56,663 nt of DNA from positions 1 through 56,663 of the forward strand of contig NZ_NIRT01000021.1 of assembly GCF_003207795.1 (NCBI RefSeq), given 5' to 3'. The notes beneath the pieces are model-generated. The model was not told where the DNA came from and did no database searches. It saw nothing but the letters and a program-made list of their open reading frames with translations. Below are positions 39,033 through 47,566 of the stretch, piece after piece (position 1 is the stretch's first letter; every line of letters starts with the position of its first letter). A program made the translations under genes and the position numbers. Source of the stretch: Komagataeibacter nataicola (GTDB lineage Bacteria; Pseudomonadota; Alphaproteobacteria; Acetobacterales; Acetobacteraceae).

Positions 39033-39542
39033 ATGACCGACCGTTCACCACTGCCCGATATCGAGGGCACGGGTTTCCAGGACATGCGAATGACCTTCCT
39101 CACCATGCGGCTGGCCAATACCTGGCGGCTGGTGCTCGACCGCGCCCTGCGCCCCGATGGCATGAGCATGGCGATGATGCGCCCGCTCGCCTACCTGATG
39201 ATGCTGCCCGCTGGCGTGAGCCAGCGCGCGCTCGCCCATGCCATGAACACCGACAGTTCAGCCCTGGTGCGCGTGCTCGACCTGCTGGAAGATGAAGGGC
39301 TGGTCGAGCGCCGCCCCGACCCCGCCGACCGCCGCGCCAAAACCCTGCACCTGACCACGCGCGGCACGCGCAAATGCGCAGCCCTTCACCAGATCTGCGC
39401 GGGCATGGAGGCCCGTGTGCTCGGTGGCGTGGAAGCAGGGCAGGCGCAGGCCATGATGGATGTGCTGGCCGTGGTGCTGCGCCACGCGGAGAGCGTGCTG
39501 CGCGAGGAAGAGGCCGCACCCTGTAGCGATAACACGCCCTGA
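39033..39542 (+). CDS. MarR family transcriptional regulator
   Basis: 169 residues from the ATG at 39033, chosen because AGGGA lies six bases upstream; ATG at 39027 and 38955 are in frame. The winged helix-turn-helix is plain: GVSQRALAHAMNTDSSALVR as the recognition region, then LEDEGLVERRPDPADRRAKT, the MarR wing with the DPxDRR motif. MarR repressors release DNA on binding small aromatic compounds. It lies between the FUSC gene (divergent) and the HlyD-RbbA operon (same strand), and could control both. Its stop codon is embedded in a 20-bp palindrome. Confidence 0.93.
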   Translation: MTDRSPLPDIEGTGFQDMRMTFLTMRLANTWRLVLDRALRPDGMSMAMMRPLAYLMMLPAGVSQRALAHAMNTDSSALVRVLDLLEDEGLVERRPDPADRRAKTLHLTTRGTRKCAALHQICAGMEARVLGGVEAGQAQAMMDVLAVVLRHAESVLREEEAAPCSDNTP

Positions 39543-39560
39543 ACTGATGTACATCAGTTC
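39541..39560. promoter_or_regulatory. Perfect 20-bp palindrome upstream of the efflux operon
   Basis: GAACTGATGTACATCAGTTC is fully self-complementary with no loop. It overlaps the marR stop and lies about 130 bases before hlyD. The lack of a loop and T run argues against a terminator; the form suits a dimeric repressor. GTATAG-like -10 sequence follows about 15 bases later, so it may be the operator of the hlyD-rbbA operon. Confidence 0.6.
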
Positions 39561-39693
39561 ACTGTGTGGCCGGGTTGTATAGAAGATAGGATTCTGGTGT
39601 CCCCGCATTGGCTTTAAAGGTTTCATCCATGATCGTATTGCTCCACCCCGTTGCGACCGGCCCGTGCCTTGCGGGCAGCATGGGGCCGATGGC

Positions 39694-40680
39694 ATGAAGT
39701 GGCGCGACGCGGCGATTGGCGCGGGGCTTGTCATTGTAGCGGCAGGCTGTGGCGTGGGGTGGTACGTGGTGCAGCACCAGGGCGAGCTGCCGCCGGGGCT
39801 GGCGCGCGCCAATGGGCGGCTGGAACTCGCCCGCATTGATGTGGCGGTCAAATATCCCGGGCGCGTCACCGAACTGGATTTCAACGAGGGCGATACGGTC
39901 GCCGCAGATCAGGTGCTGGCGCGCGAGGATGACATCAGCGCGCGCGCCAGCCTTGACGCCGCGCGCGCCCACCTGCGCGCAGCCCAGGCCGACGTGGTCC
40001 GTGCGCAGGCCGAGCACGATGCACGGCAGGCAACGCTGGGCCTGGCACGCCACGACATGGACCACGCGCAGGCCATGTTCCGCCAGCACCTCGTCTCTGA
40101 CATGGAACTGACCCAGCACCAGACCAGTCTCGACACCGCCACTGCGGGGGCCGAGGCGGCTGCACACGCGGTTGATGCCGCACAGGCCGTGGCGGATGCC
40201 GCCCAGGCGCAGGTGACGCAGGCCCGGTCCGCCGAGGATGACATGACCATCCGCGCCCCCGTGGCCGGCCGGATTGAATACCGCATCGTGGAAAAGGGCG
40301 CCGTCCTGCCCGGCGGTGGCCGCGTGGCCTCGCTGCTCAACCCGGCGGATATGTACCTGACCGTGTTCTACCCCTCGCAGCAGGCGGGGCAGCTTCATGT
40401 AGGCGATCAGGCGCGCATAGCGCTTGACGCGCTGCACCAGCAGGTCATTCCCGCCACCATTTCCTTCGTCTCGCCCGAAGCACAGTTCACCCCCAAATAT
40501 GTCGAGACCGCGACCGAGCGCGACAAGCTGGTTTACCGCGTCAAGCTGCGGGTCAGCCCCGAAATCGCGGCCCGGTATGGCAGCGTGCTCAAGGCGGGCA
40601 TGACGGGCGATGGCTACGTGCGCACCGACCCCGCCACCCGCTGGCCCGCAGCGCTTGACGTGGCCGATGCCCCGCAATGA
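39694..40680 (+). CDS. HlyD/YhiI-like periplasmic adaptor of an ABC exporter
   Basis: 328 residues from the ATG at 39694 (a start at 39664 would add 10 residues). One N-terminal membrane anchor (residues 6-25), then the lipoyl half-motif VAVKYPGRVTELDFNEGDTV, an Ala/Gln/His-rich coiled-coil hairpin (about 70-180), the second lipoyl half IRAPVAGRIEYRIVEKGAVL and a beta-barrel domain. It bridges an inner-membrane pump to an outer-membrane channel. Its stop overlaps the start of the RbbA-like gene (ATGA). Gene order hlyD-rbbA-permease equals yhiI-rbbA-yhhJ of enterobacteria. Confidence 0.92.
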   Translation: MKWRDAAIGAGLVIVAAGCGVGWYVVQHQGELPPGLARANGRLELARIDVAVKYPGRVTELDFNEGDTVAADQVLAREDDISARASLDAARAHLRAAQADVVRAQAEHDARQATLGLARHDMDHAQAMFRQHLVSDMELTQHQTSLDTATAGAEAAAHAVDAAQAVADAAQAQVTQARSAEDDMTIRAPVAGRIEYRIVEKGAVLPGGGRVASLLNPADMYLTVFYPSQQAGQLHVGDQARIALDALHQQVIPATISFVSPEAQFTPKYVETATERDKLVYRVKLRVSPEIAARYGSVLKAGMTGDGYVRTDPATRWPAALDVADAPQ

Positions 40681-43457
40681 GCGAGGCCGCGCCCCATAAT
40701 AGCCCGCCAGGCATCCGCATTGCCGGGGTCACGCACCGTTATGGCGCGGTCACGGCGCTGGCGGATGTGACGCTGGACCTGCCCGCGGGCACCACCATCG
40801 GCCTTGTGGGGCCTGATGGCGTGGGCAAGTCGACCCTGCTCGGACTGATCGCGGGCGTGCGCAGGCTCCAGTCGGGCCGGCTGGATGTGCTGGGTGCCGA
40901 TATAGGTGAGCGCCGCGCGCGCGAGGCGTTCCTGCCGCGTGTCGCCTTCATGCCGCAGGGGCTGGGGCGCAACCTGTATCCCACCCTGTCGGTGTGGGAG
41001 AATATCGACTTCTTTGCCCGCCTGTTCGGCATGGATGCCCGCGAGCGTGATGCCCGCATCGAGCGCCTGCTCGATGCAACAGGTCTCGCCCCCTTCCCCG
41101 ACCGCGCGGCGGGCCACCTCTCGGGCGGCATGAAGCAGAAGGTCAGCCTGTGCTGCGCGCTGGTGCATGACCCCGACCTGCTGATCCTTGATGAACCCAC
41201 CACGGGTGTTGATCCGCTCTCGCGCCAGCAGTTCTGGACGCTGGTGGACCAGTTGCGCCGCGAGCGCCCCACCATGACCGTGATCGTCTCCACGGCGTAT
41301 ATGGAGGAAGCCGAGCGGTTTGCATGGCTGGTGGCGATGGATGACGGCAAGGTGCTGATCAGCGACCAGACGCAAAAGGTGCTCGAGCGCACGCACACCA
41401 CATCGCTGGAGGACGCGTATATCTCGCTCCTGCCCGAGGGCAAGCGGCAGGAGGCCAGCGGCTTCGTCATTCCACCCTATGCCAATCCCGGCGGGCCGCC
41501 CGCCATCGAGGCCGAGCACCTGACCCGTCGTTTTGGCAGCTTTACGGCGGTGAGCGATGTGAGCTTCACCATCAGCCGGGGCGAGATTTTCGGCTTTCTT
41601 GGCTCCAATGGCTGCGGCAAGTCCACCACCATGAAGATGCTGACCGGCCTGCTCGATGCCACAAGCGGCACGGCAAAGCTGTTTGGCGAGCAGATCACGG
41701 CGGGCGACATGAAAACCCGCATGCGCATTGGCTACATGTCGCAGGCGTTCTCGCTGTATGAGGAACTGACCGTGCGGCAGAACCTCATGCTGCAGGCCCG
41801 TCTTTACCGCATTCCCGCAGCCCGGGCGGCGCAGCGCGTGGCGCAGGCCATCGAGTCGTTCGAGCTCGGCGCCTGCGCCGATGTCAGCCCCGCCGCCCTG
41901 CCGCTGGGCATCCGCCAGCGCCTGCAACTGGCTGCGGCGTGCATCAACAACCCTGAAATCCTGATCCTCGATGAGCCGACCTCCGGCGTGGACCCCGCCG
42001 CGCGCGATATGTTCTGGCGGCACCTCATCCGCCTGTCGCGTCAGGACCATGTAACGATTTTCGTCTCGACCCATTTCATGAATGAGGCGGCGCGGTGCGA
42101 CCGCATCTCGCTCATGCATCGCGGCCACGTGCTGGCCGTGGGCACGCCCGCCGAACTGGTGAAAAAACGCAGCGCCCCCAACCTTGAAGCCGCCTTCATC
42201 GCCTATCTACAGGATGCCGAGGCCGCGACCGATGCGCAGGAGCATGCGGCCGCCCCGCCCGCGCGGCAGGGTGCGGCCCGCACATGGTGGCATGCGCTGG
42301 GCGGCAGGCTGGCCGCGCGGTTCGGCACGCTGGGGGGCGCGTGGCTGCCACGTGCCTGGGCCTTTGCCCGGCGCGAGGGGGTGGAACTGCTGCGCGACCG
42401 CCTGCGGCTGACCTTTGCCCTGATTGGCCCGCTGATCCTGCTGGTGGTGGCGGCCTCGAGCATCTCGTTCGATGTGGAAGGCGTGCGCTTTACGGTTGAT
42501 GACCATGACCGCACCACCATCAGCCGCGACCTGATCGACAGTTTTCGCGGCTCCACCTATTTCCATGAACTTGCCCCCGTGGCCGATGCCGACGGGCTGG
42601 ACCGCGAGATCCGCAATGGCAGGGCGCAGCTTGCGCTCGACATACCCGCAGGTTTCGCGCGTGACCTCGAGGCCGGGCGCAGGCCCGAGATCGGGGTCAT
42701 CATCGATGGCGCGGTGCCATTCCTTGCGGCCAATGTGCGCGCCTACGTGACCGGCGTGCTGGCCGGTTACGCCAGCACGCTCGGCCGCGCCATGCCACAG
42801 GGGGCGGTTATTCCCATCACCGTGGAGCCGCGTTTTTCCTATAATCAGGAATTCCGCAGCATCTACGCCATGACGCCGGGCGTAATCATGCTCGCTCTCA
42901 TCCTCATCCCCACCATGCTCACCGCCCTTGGCGTGGTGCGCGAGAAGGAGGTGGGCTCCATTGTCAATCTCTACGCCTCGCCCGCCTCGGTGGGGCAGTA
43001 CCTCATGGGCAAGCAGGCGCCTTACGTGGCGCTGGCCACCATCAGCTATTTCATGCTGGTGCTGGTGGCCGTGGTGGTGATGGGGGTGCCGCTCAAGGGG
43101 TCGCTGCTGGCGCTCACGCTGGGGGGGGTGCTGTTCGTGCTGTCGGCCACCGGGCTGGGGTTGCTCATTTCCACTTTTGTCAGCTCGCAGGTGGCGGCCA
43201 TCTTCGGCACGTCCATCATCTGCCTGATCCCGGCGGTCAATTTCTCCGGGCTGCTCTATCCGGCCTCCACGCTGACGGGCATCAGCCGCCTCGTGGGGCT
43301 GGGCTTTCCCGCCGCGTGGTACCAGCTCATCAGCCTGGGCTGCTTCACCAAGGGGCTGGGAGTGACAAGCTTCGGGCCGATGTACCTGGCGCTGGGCTGC
43401 TTTGGCGCGGGCTACATGCTGGCCGCCCGTCTTCTGCTGAAAAAACAGGAAGCCTGA
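40677..43457 (+). CDS. rbbA: RbbA-like ABC transporter: two ATPase domains fused to an ABC-2 permease
   Basis: 926 residues. First ATPase: Walker A GPDGVGKS (45-52), signature LSGGMKQKVSLCCAL, Walker B LLILDEPTTGVDP. Second ATPase: Walker A GSNGCGKS (309-316), a degenerate signature (ALPLGIRQRLQLAA in place of LSGGxxQR) and Walker B LILILDEPTSGVDP-like. From about residue 565 an ABC-2 membrane domain with six helices follows. This architecture is that of RbbA (YhiH), described in E. coli as a ribosome-associated ATPase but in this setting more simply an exporter. Coupled to hlyD upstream and the second permease downstream (4-base gap). Confidence 0.92.
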   Translation: MSEAAPHNSPPGIRIAGVTHRYGAVTALADVTLDLPAGTTIGLVGPDGVGKSTLLGLIAGVRRLQSGRLDVLGADIGERRAREAFLPRVAFMPQGLGRNLYPTLSVWENIDFFARLFGMDARERDARIERLLDATGLAPFPDRAAGHLSGGMKQKVSLCCALVHDPDLLILDEPTTGVDPLSRQQFWTLVDQLRRERPTMTVIVSTAYMEEAERFAWLVAMDDGKVLISDQTQKVLERTHTTSLEDAYISLLPEGKRQEASGFVIPPYANPGGPPAIEAEHLTRRFGSFTAVSDVSFTISRGEIFGFLGSNGCGKSTTMKMLTGLLDATSGTAKLFGEQITAGDMKTRMRIGYMSQAFSLYEELTVRQNLMLQARLYRIPAARAAQRVAQAIESFELGACADVSPAALPLGIRQRLQLAAACINNPEILILDEPTSGVDPAARDMFWRHLIRLSRQDHVTIFVSTHFMNEAARCDRISLMHRGHVLAVGTPAELVKKRSAPNLEAAFIAYLQDAEAATDAQEHAAAPPARQGAARTWWHALGGRLAARFGTLGGAWLPRAWAFARREGVELLRDRLRLTFALIGPLILLVVAASSISFDVEGVRFTVDDHDRTTISRDLIDSFRGSTYFHELAPVADADGLDREIRNGRAQLALDIPAGFARDLEAGRRPEIGVIIDGAVPFLAANVRAYVTGVLAGYASTLGRAMPQGAVIPITVEPRFSYNQEFRSIYAMTPGVIMLALILIPTMLTALGVVREKEVGSIVNLYASPASVGQYLMGKQAPYVALATISYFMLVLVAVVVMGVPLKGSLLALTLGGVLFVLSATGLGLLISTFVSSQVAAIFGTSIICLIPAVNFSGLLYPASTLTGISRLVGLGFPAAWYQLISLGCFTKGLGVTSFGPMYLALGCFGAGYMLAARLLLKKQEA

Positions 43458-43461
43458 GCAT

Positions 43462-44589
43462 ATGATGCGCTGGCTGCTCAATGTCGGTCTGCTGTGCGGC
43501 AAGGAACTGCGCAGCCTGGTGCATGACCGGGTGTTGCTGGGGCTGATCGTGTTCGCCTTCAGCGCGGGCGTGCTGCTGGTGGCCAACGGGGTGAAGGTGG
43601 AGGTGTCAAACGCCACCATCGCCTTTATCGACGAGGATAATTCTCCCCTCTCGCGCCGCATGCGCGATGCGGTGCAGCCGCCCTATTTCAAGCCGCCCGT
43701 GATGGTGGACCGCGCGCAGGCGCTGGCGGGCATGGACAGGGGAGACTACATCTTCGTGGTCGACATTCCTCCCCATTTCCAGGCCGACGTGCTGGCAGGG
43801 CGCGTGCCCGCCGTGCAGCTGCGCGTGGATGCCACCGCCATGACCCAGGCCGGGCTGGGCACGGAATACCTCAACGAGATCCTGATGGGCGAGGTGGATG
43901 ACATGCTGCATGTGCCATCGCCCATCGATCAGGTGCCGTTTGCCGTGCAAAGCCGCATCCGCTTCAACCCCAACAGTGAATCGAAATGGTTCACCTCGGT
44001 CATGCAGATCGTGACCAACATCACCATCCTGTCCATCGTGCTGGTTGGCGCGGCGGTGATCCGCGAACGCGAACACGGCACGCTCGAGCACCTGCTGGTC
44101 ATGCCCGTCAGTGCCAGCGAGATCGCGGTGGCCAAGATCGTGACCAACGGGCTTGTCATCTTTGTCGGCGCCATCATCTCGCTGTGGCTGGTGGTGCATG
44201 TGTGGCTCGGCGTGCCGATTGCGGGGTCGGTTACGCTGTTTGCCGCGTGCTCGCTGCTGTATCTGTTCTCGGCCACGGCGCTGGGCATCATGCTGGCCAC
44301 GGTGGCGCCCACCATGCCGCAGTTCGGGCTGCTGGTGGTGCCGGTCTATGCGGTGGCCTACCTGCTCTCGGGGGCGGCAACGCCGGTGGAAAGCATGCCG
44401 CAGATGATGCAGGTGGTGGTGCGCTTCCTGCCCACCACGCAGTTCGTCAACCTGTCGCAGGCCATTCTGTACCGCGATGCGGGGCTGGGGGCGATCGCGC
44501 TGCCGCTGCTGACCGTGACCGTGACAGGCATTGTATTTCTTGTATTCGCGCTCATGCGCTTCAGATCCATGTTGGCAAGGCAGGAATGA
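43462..44589 (+). CDS. ABC-2 type permease (YhhJ-like)
   Basis: 375 residues: one N-terminal helix (about 24-46), a large periplasmic domain with AIFIDEDNSPLS-like NATIAFIDEDNSPLSRRMRD, then five C-terminal helices with the ABC-2 signature TILSIVLVGAAVIREREHGT and LEHLLVMPVSASEIAVAKI. It pairs with the membrane half of the RbbA-like protein as a heterodimeric channel. The stop overlaps the start of the outer-membrane factor gene (ATGA), so all four genes are one translational unit. ATG at 43465 is an alternative start. Confidence 0.93.
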   Translation: MMRWLLNVGLLCGKELRSLVHDRVLLGLIVFAFSAGVLLVANGVKVEVSNATIAFIDEDNSPLSRRMRDAVQPPYFKPPVMVDRAQALAGMDRGDYIFVVDIPPHFQADVLAGRVPAVQLRVDATAMTQAGLGTEYLNEILMGEVDDMLHVPSPIDQVPFAVQSRIRFNPNSESKWFTSVMQIVTNITILSIVLVGAAVIREREHGTLEHLLVMPVSASEIAVAKIVTNGLVIFVGAIISLWLVVHVWLGVPIAGSVTLFAACSLLYLFSATALGIMLATVAPTMPQFGLLVVPVYAVAYLLSGAATPVESMPQMMQVVVRFLPTTQFVNLSQAILYRDAGLGAIALPLLTVTVTGIVFLVFALMRFRSMLARQE

Positions 44590-46025
44590 TGAGGAACAGA
44601 TTGGCGCGGGCCGCCCGCATGGGAAGCATGGCGGCGGCCGTGGGGCTTGTGGCGGGGTGCTCGCCCTTCCGCACGCATGCGCCCGCGTCGCACGTAACGG
44701 TGCCCCGGCAGTTCACGCAGGCGGGCATGACGGCCGCGCAGCCCCCCACCGACATGACGCGCTGGTGGGAGGCATGGCATGACCCGGGGCTGACGCACGC
44801 GGTCGAGACCGCGCTGGCCGCAAGCCCCGACATCCGCATCGCGCGCGACCGCGTGCTTGAGGCGCGGGCCATGCATACGGTGGTGCGCTCGGCGCTCTAC
44901 CCCACCGTGGGAGCCACCGGCAACATGATGGGTGGCGACATTGACTGGCGCGATGCCGATGGCCTGCCCGACTCCAACCGCAGCACGGATGGCCACCTTG
45001 CGGGCATCACCGCCTCGTGGGAACCGGACCTGTTTGGCGGCCGCCATGCCGATGCGAAGGCGGCGAAGGATGGCGTGAAGGCTGAGGAAGAATATTTCCA
45101 CGGCGTGCAGATGGTCATCGCCGCCGATGCCGCCGACAGTTACCTGCGCGCGCAGGGCGTGCAGCGCCAGATTGCCCTGACCGACCAGGGCATCGCCACG
45201 CTGGGGCAGTTGCGGGCCTACGGGCAGGCGCGTTTTGCATCGGGGCAGGCCACGGCGGCGGATGTGCGGATGGTTGAACAGAAGCTTTCGGAAATGAAGG
45301 CGCGCAGGCCCCTTCTCGTAGCCCGGCTCGACCTCATGCGCCGCAGGCTTGCCGTGCTGTCCGGCCAGACACCGGAGGGACTGGCGGCACCGCCCACCCC
45401 CCCGGCCTATTTCGTGCCGCCCGCCCCCGTGGGGCAGATGCCTGACACGGTGCTCGAGCGCAGGCCCGATGTGCGCGCCCGGCGCGATCAGGTGGATGCG
45501 GCGCTCAACCGGCTCAAAAGTGCCAAGACGGATCTGCTGCCCCGCTTCGGGCTGGAATTTTTTGGTGGCGACGGGCGGCTGCATTTTGATGGCATTCCCG
45601 GCCTGTCGGGCACGGGTGGCCTGATTGCGCTGACCACCTACCTGCCCATCTTCACCGCCAACCGCATTCAGGCGCGCATTCATGCCGCGAGCGCCCGGCT
45701 CGATGCGGCGGTGGCGGGCTATGACAAGAGCCTGCTGCACGCGCTTGCCGAGGTGGAGGACAGCTATGAAAACCGCCTTGGCCTTGACGCCCGCGACGTA
45801 GAGCTGACGCGCGCGCAGGCGCAGGCCGGGCAGGTTGCGCATGATATGGCCGGTCTGTATGCCGGTGGGCAGCGCACGCTTGGCGATGTGCTTCAGGCCC
45901 GCATGCAGGCGCTTGATGCGCAGGGAGCGGTGCTGTCCAACCAGGACACGCGCACGCAGGCCACCATTCAGCTGGCCCGCGTGCTGGGCGGGGGCTGGCA
46001 GGAGGCAACGCCGGTTTCGCACTAG
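44586..46025 (+). CDS. NodT-family outer-membrane efflux lipoprotein
   Basis: 479 residues from the ATG at 44586. A lipoprotein signal ends in VAGC (Cys near 24), followed by two OEP repeats with long helical hairpins (DIRIARDRVLEARAMHTVVR in the first; LAEVEDSYENRLGLDARDVE in the second) typical of TolC/OprM-like trimers. PTDMTRWWEAWHDPGLTHAV is the usual entry motif of the NodT group. It supplies the outer-membrane duct for the HlyD-ABC pump encoded upstream. A much longer upstream frame lies over the permease gene and is not coding. Confidence 0.94.
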   Translation: MMRNRLARAARMGSMAAAVGLVAGCSPFRTHAPASHVTVPRQFTQAGMTAAQPPTDMTRWWEAWHDPGLTHAVETALAASPDIRIARDRVLEARAMHTVVRSALYPTVGATGNMMGGDIDWRDADGLPDSNRSTDGHLAGITASWEPDLFGGRHADAKAAKDGVKAEEEYFHGVQMVIAADAADSYLRAQGVQRQIALTDQGIATLGQLRAYGQARFASGQATAADVRMVEQKLSEMKARRPLLVARLDLMRRRLAVLSGQTPEGLAAPPTPPAYFVPPAPVGQMPDTVLERRPDVRARRDQVDAALNRLKSAKTDLLPRFGLEFFGGDGRLHFDGIPGLSGTGGLIALTTYLPIFTANRIQARIHAASARLDAAVAGYDKSLLHALAEVEDSYENRLGLDARDVELTRAQAQAGQVAHDMAGLYAGGQRTLGDVLQARMQALDAQGAVLSNQDTRTQATIQLARVLGGGWQEATPVSH

Positions 46026-46052
46026 GCGCGGGCAGAAAAGGAGAGGCGTCGG

Positions 46053-47402
46053 ATGTCGGTCGGAATGGCCCTGCTGCTGGCTGTTGTGGCCATATGCGTT
46101 GTTGTTTTCCTGATTGAGCGGTGCAAGCTCAATCCATTCCTGGCACTGTTCATTGCCTCCATGCTGCTAGGCTTTGCCGCTGGCATGCCCGCACCCCATG
46201 TGGTGAGCACGTTCGAGAAAGGGGCCGGGCAGGTGCTCGGCCAGATCGCCTCGGTCATCGCGCTGGGCACCATGCTGGGCAAGATGCTTGAGGTGTCAGG
46301 CGGGGCGGACCGCATCGCCATGACCGTGGTGGCGCTGGCCGGGCCGCGGCGGCTGGACTGGGCCATGATGGTGATCGGGCTGCTGGTCGGGCTGTCGGTG
46401 TTCTTTACGGTGGGCTTCGTGGTGCTGGTGCCGCTGGCATTTTCCATCGCGCGGCAGACAAAAATGCCCATCCTGCATGTGGCCCTGCCGGTTACGGCGG
46501 CGCTGTCGGTGGTGCAGGGCTACATGCCGCCCCACCCCGGCACCATGTTCGCGCTGGCGGCCTACCATGCCGATATCGGCCGCCTGATCTGGATGGGGGC
46601 GCTGGTCAGCGTGCCTGCCGCCATCATTGCAGGCCCGCTCTATACGCGCTTCATCGTGCCCCGCCTGCCAGCCGATGCCGGGGCGCAGGCCGCGCGCGCG
46701 CATGATGCCAGTACGCCGCGCAACCCCTCTGACCTGCCGGGTTTTGGCATGACCCTGTTCACCATTCTTGCCCCCATGGTGCTGATGCTGGCAGGCTCGG
46801 CCACGCGGTTTATGGGGCCGCAGCCCGGCGCGTGGGCTGAGGCGCTGCGCTTTGCGGGCGACCCCAATGTGGGGCTGGCGCTGGCGGCGCTGCTGTCGTT
46901 CTGGACGCTGGGGCTGCGGCGCGGCATGACGCGCGAGAAGGTGCTGGCGTGCTCCAATGAATGTCTTGGCCCGCTGGCGGGGCTGCTGCTCATGATCGGG
47001 GCGGGTGGCGGCTTTGGCGCGGAACTGATGGAGAGCGGCATATCCGACGCCATTGCCCGTGCTGCGGTCGACATGCATGTGCCGCTGCTGGTGCTGGCCT
47101 GGGGGCTGGCCGCGGGCATGCGTGTGGCCGTGGGGTCGGCCACGGTGGCCATGAGCACCACGGCGGGCATCGTGGCCCCCATCATGGCGCATGGCTCCGC
47201 GATCTCGCCCGAGCTTGTGGTGCTGGCCACCGGAGCGGGAGCGGTGATGTTCGGCCCGATGAATGATTCCGGCTTCTGGCAGGTGCGCGATGCGCTGGGG
47301 CTGACCGTGCCACAGACCCTGCGCACATGGTCCGTTCTGGAAACACTGATTGGCATGGTGGGGCTTGCAATGTGCGTGCTGTTGCAGGCCTGCGGCCTGT
47401 AA
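46053..47402 (+). CDS. GntP-family gluconate/organic acid:H+ symporter
   Basis: 449 residues, about 12 membrane helices. The family signature is visible: LNPFLALFIASMLLGFAAGM, FEKGAGQVLGQIASVIALGT then MLGKMLEVSGGADRIA; later VSVPAAIIAGPLY, and AAGMRVAVGSATVAMSTTAG. Gluconate fits a sugar-oxidising acetic acid bacterium, but D-serine, fructuronate or other hydroxyacids are possible. AAAAGGAGAGG gives a strong ribosome-binding site. It follows the efflux gene by 27 bases and may be co-transcribed, although function suggests an unrelated role. Confidence 0.9.
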   Translation: MSVGMALLLAVVAICVVVFLIERCKLNPFLALFIASMLLGFAAGMPAPHVVSTFEKGAGQVLGQIASVIALGTMLGKMLEVSGGADRIAMTVVALAGPRRLDWAMMVIGLLVGLSVFFTVGFVVLVPLAFSIARQTKMPILHVALPVTAALSVVQGYMPPHPGTMFALAAYHADIGRLIWMGALVSVPAAIIAGPLYTRFIVPRLPADAGAQAARAHDASTPRNPSDLPGFGMTLFTILAPMVLMLAGSATRFMGPQPGAWAEALRFAGDPNVGLALAALLSFWTLGLRRGMTREKVLACSNECLGPLAGLLLMIGAGGGFGAELMESGISDAIARAAVDMHVPLLVLAWGLAAGMRVAVGSATVAMSTTAGIVAPIMAHGSAISPELVVLATGAGAVMFGPMNDSGFWQVRDALGLTVPQTLRTWSVLETLIGMVGLAMCVLLQACGL

Positions 47403-47566
47403 AAACAGGGTTGGCATGGGCCTGACGGGTCATCGGCCGGTCATCGCCGCCCGAAGAGACCTTCCGGCGCCAGGCAAGGCGGCATCTGCGGCGATACACT
47501 GGCCTGCCTCGGCCAGACGTTCATCCCTGCACAACGGGCGGGATGCTCCCTTGAGCGCCCCCTATT

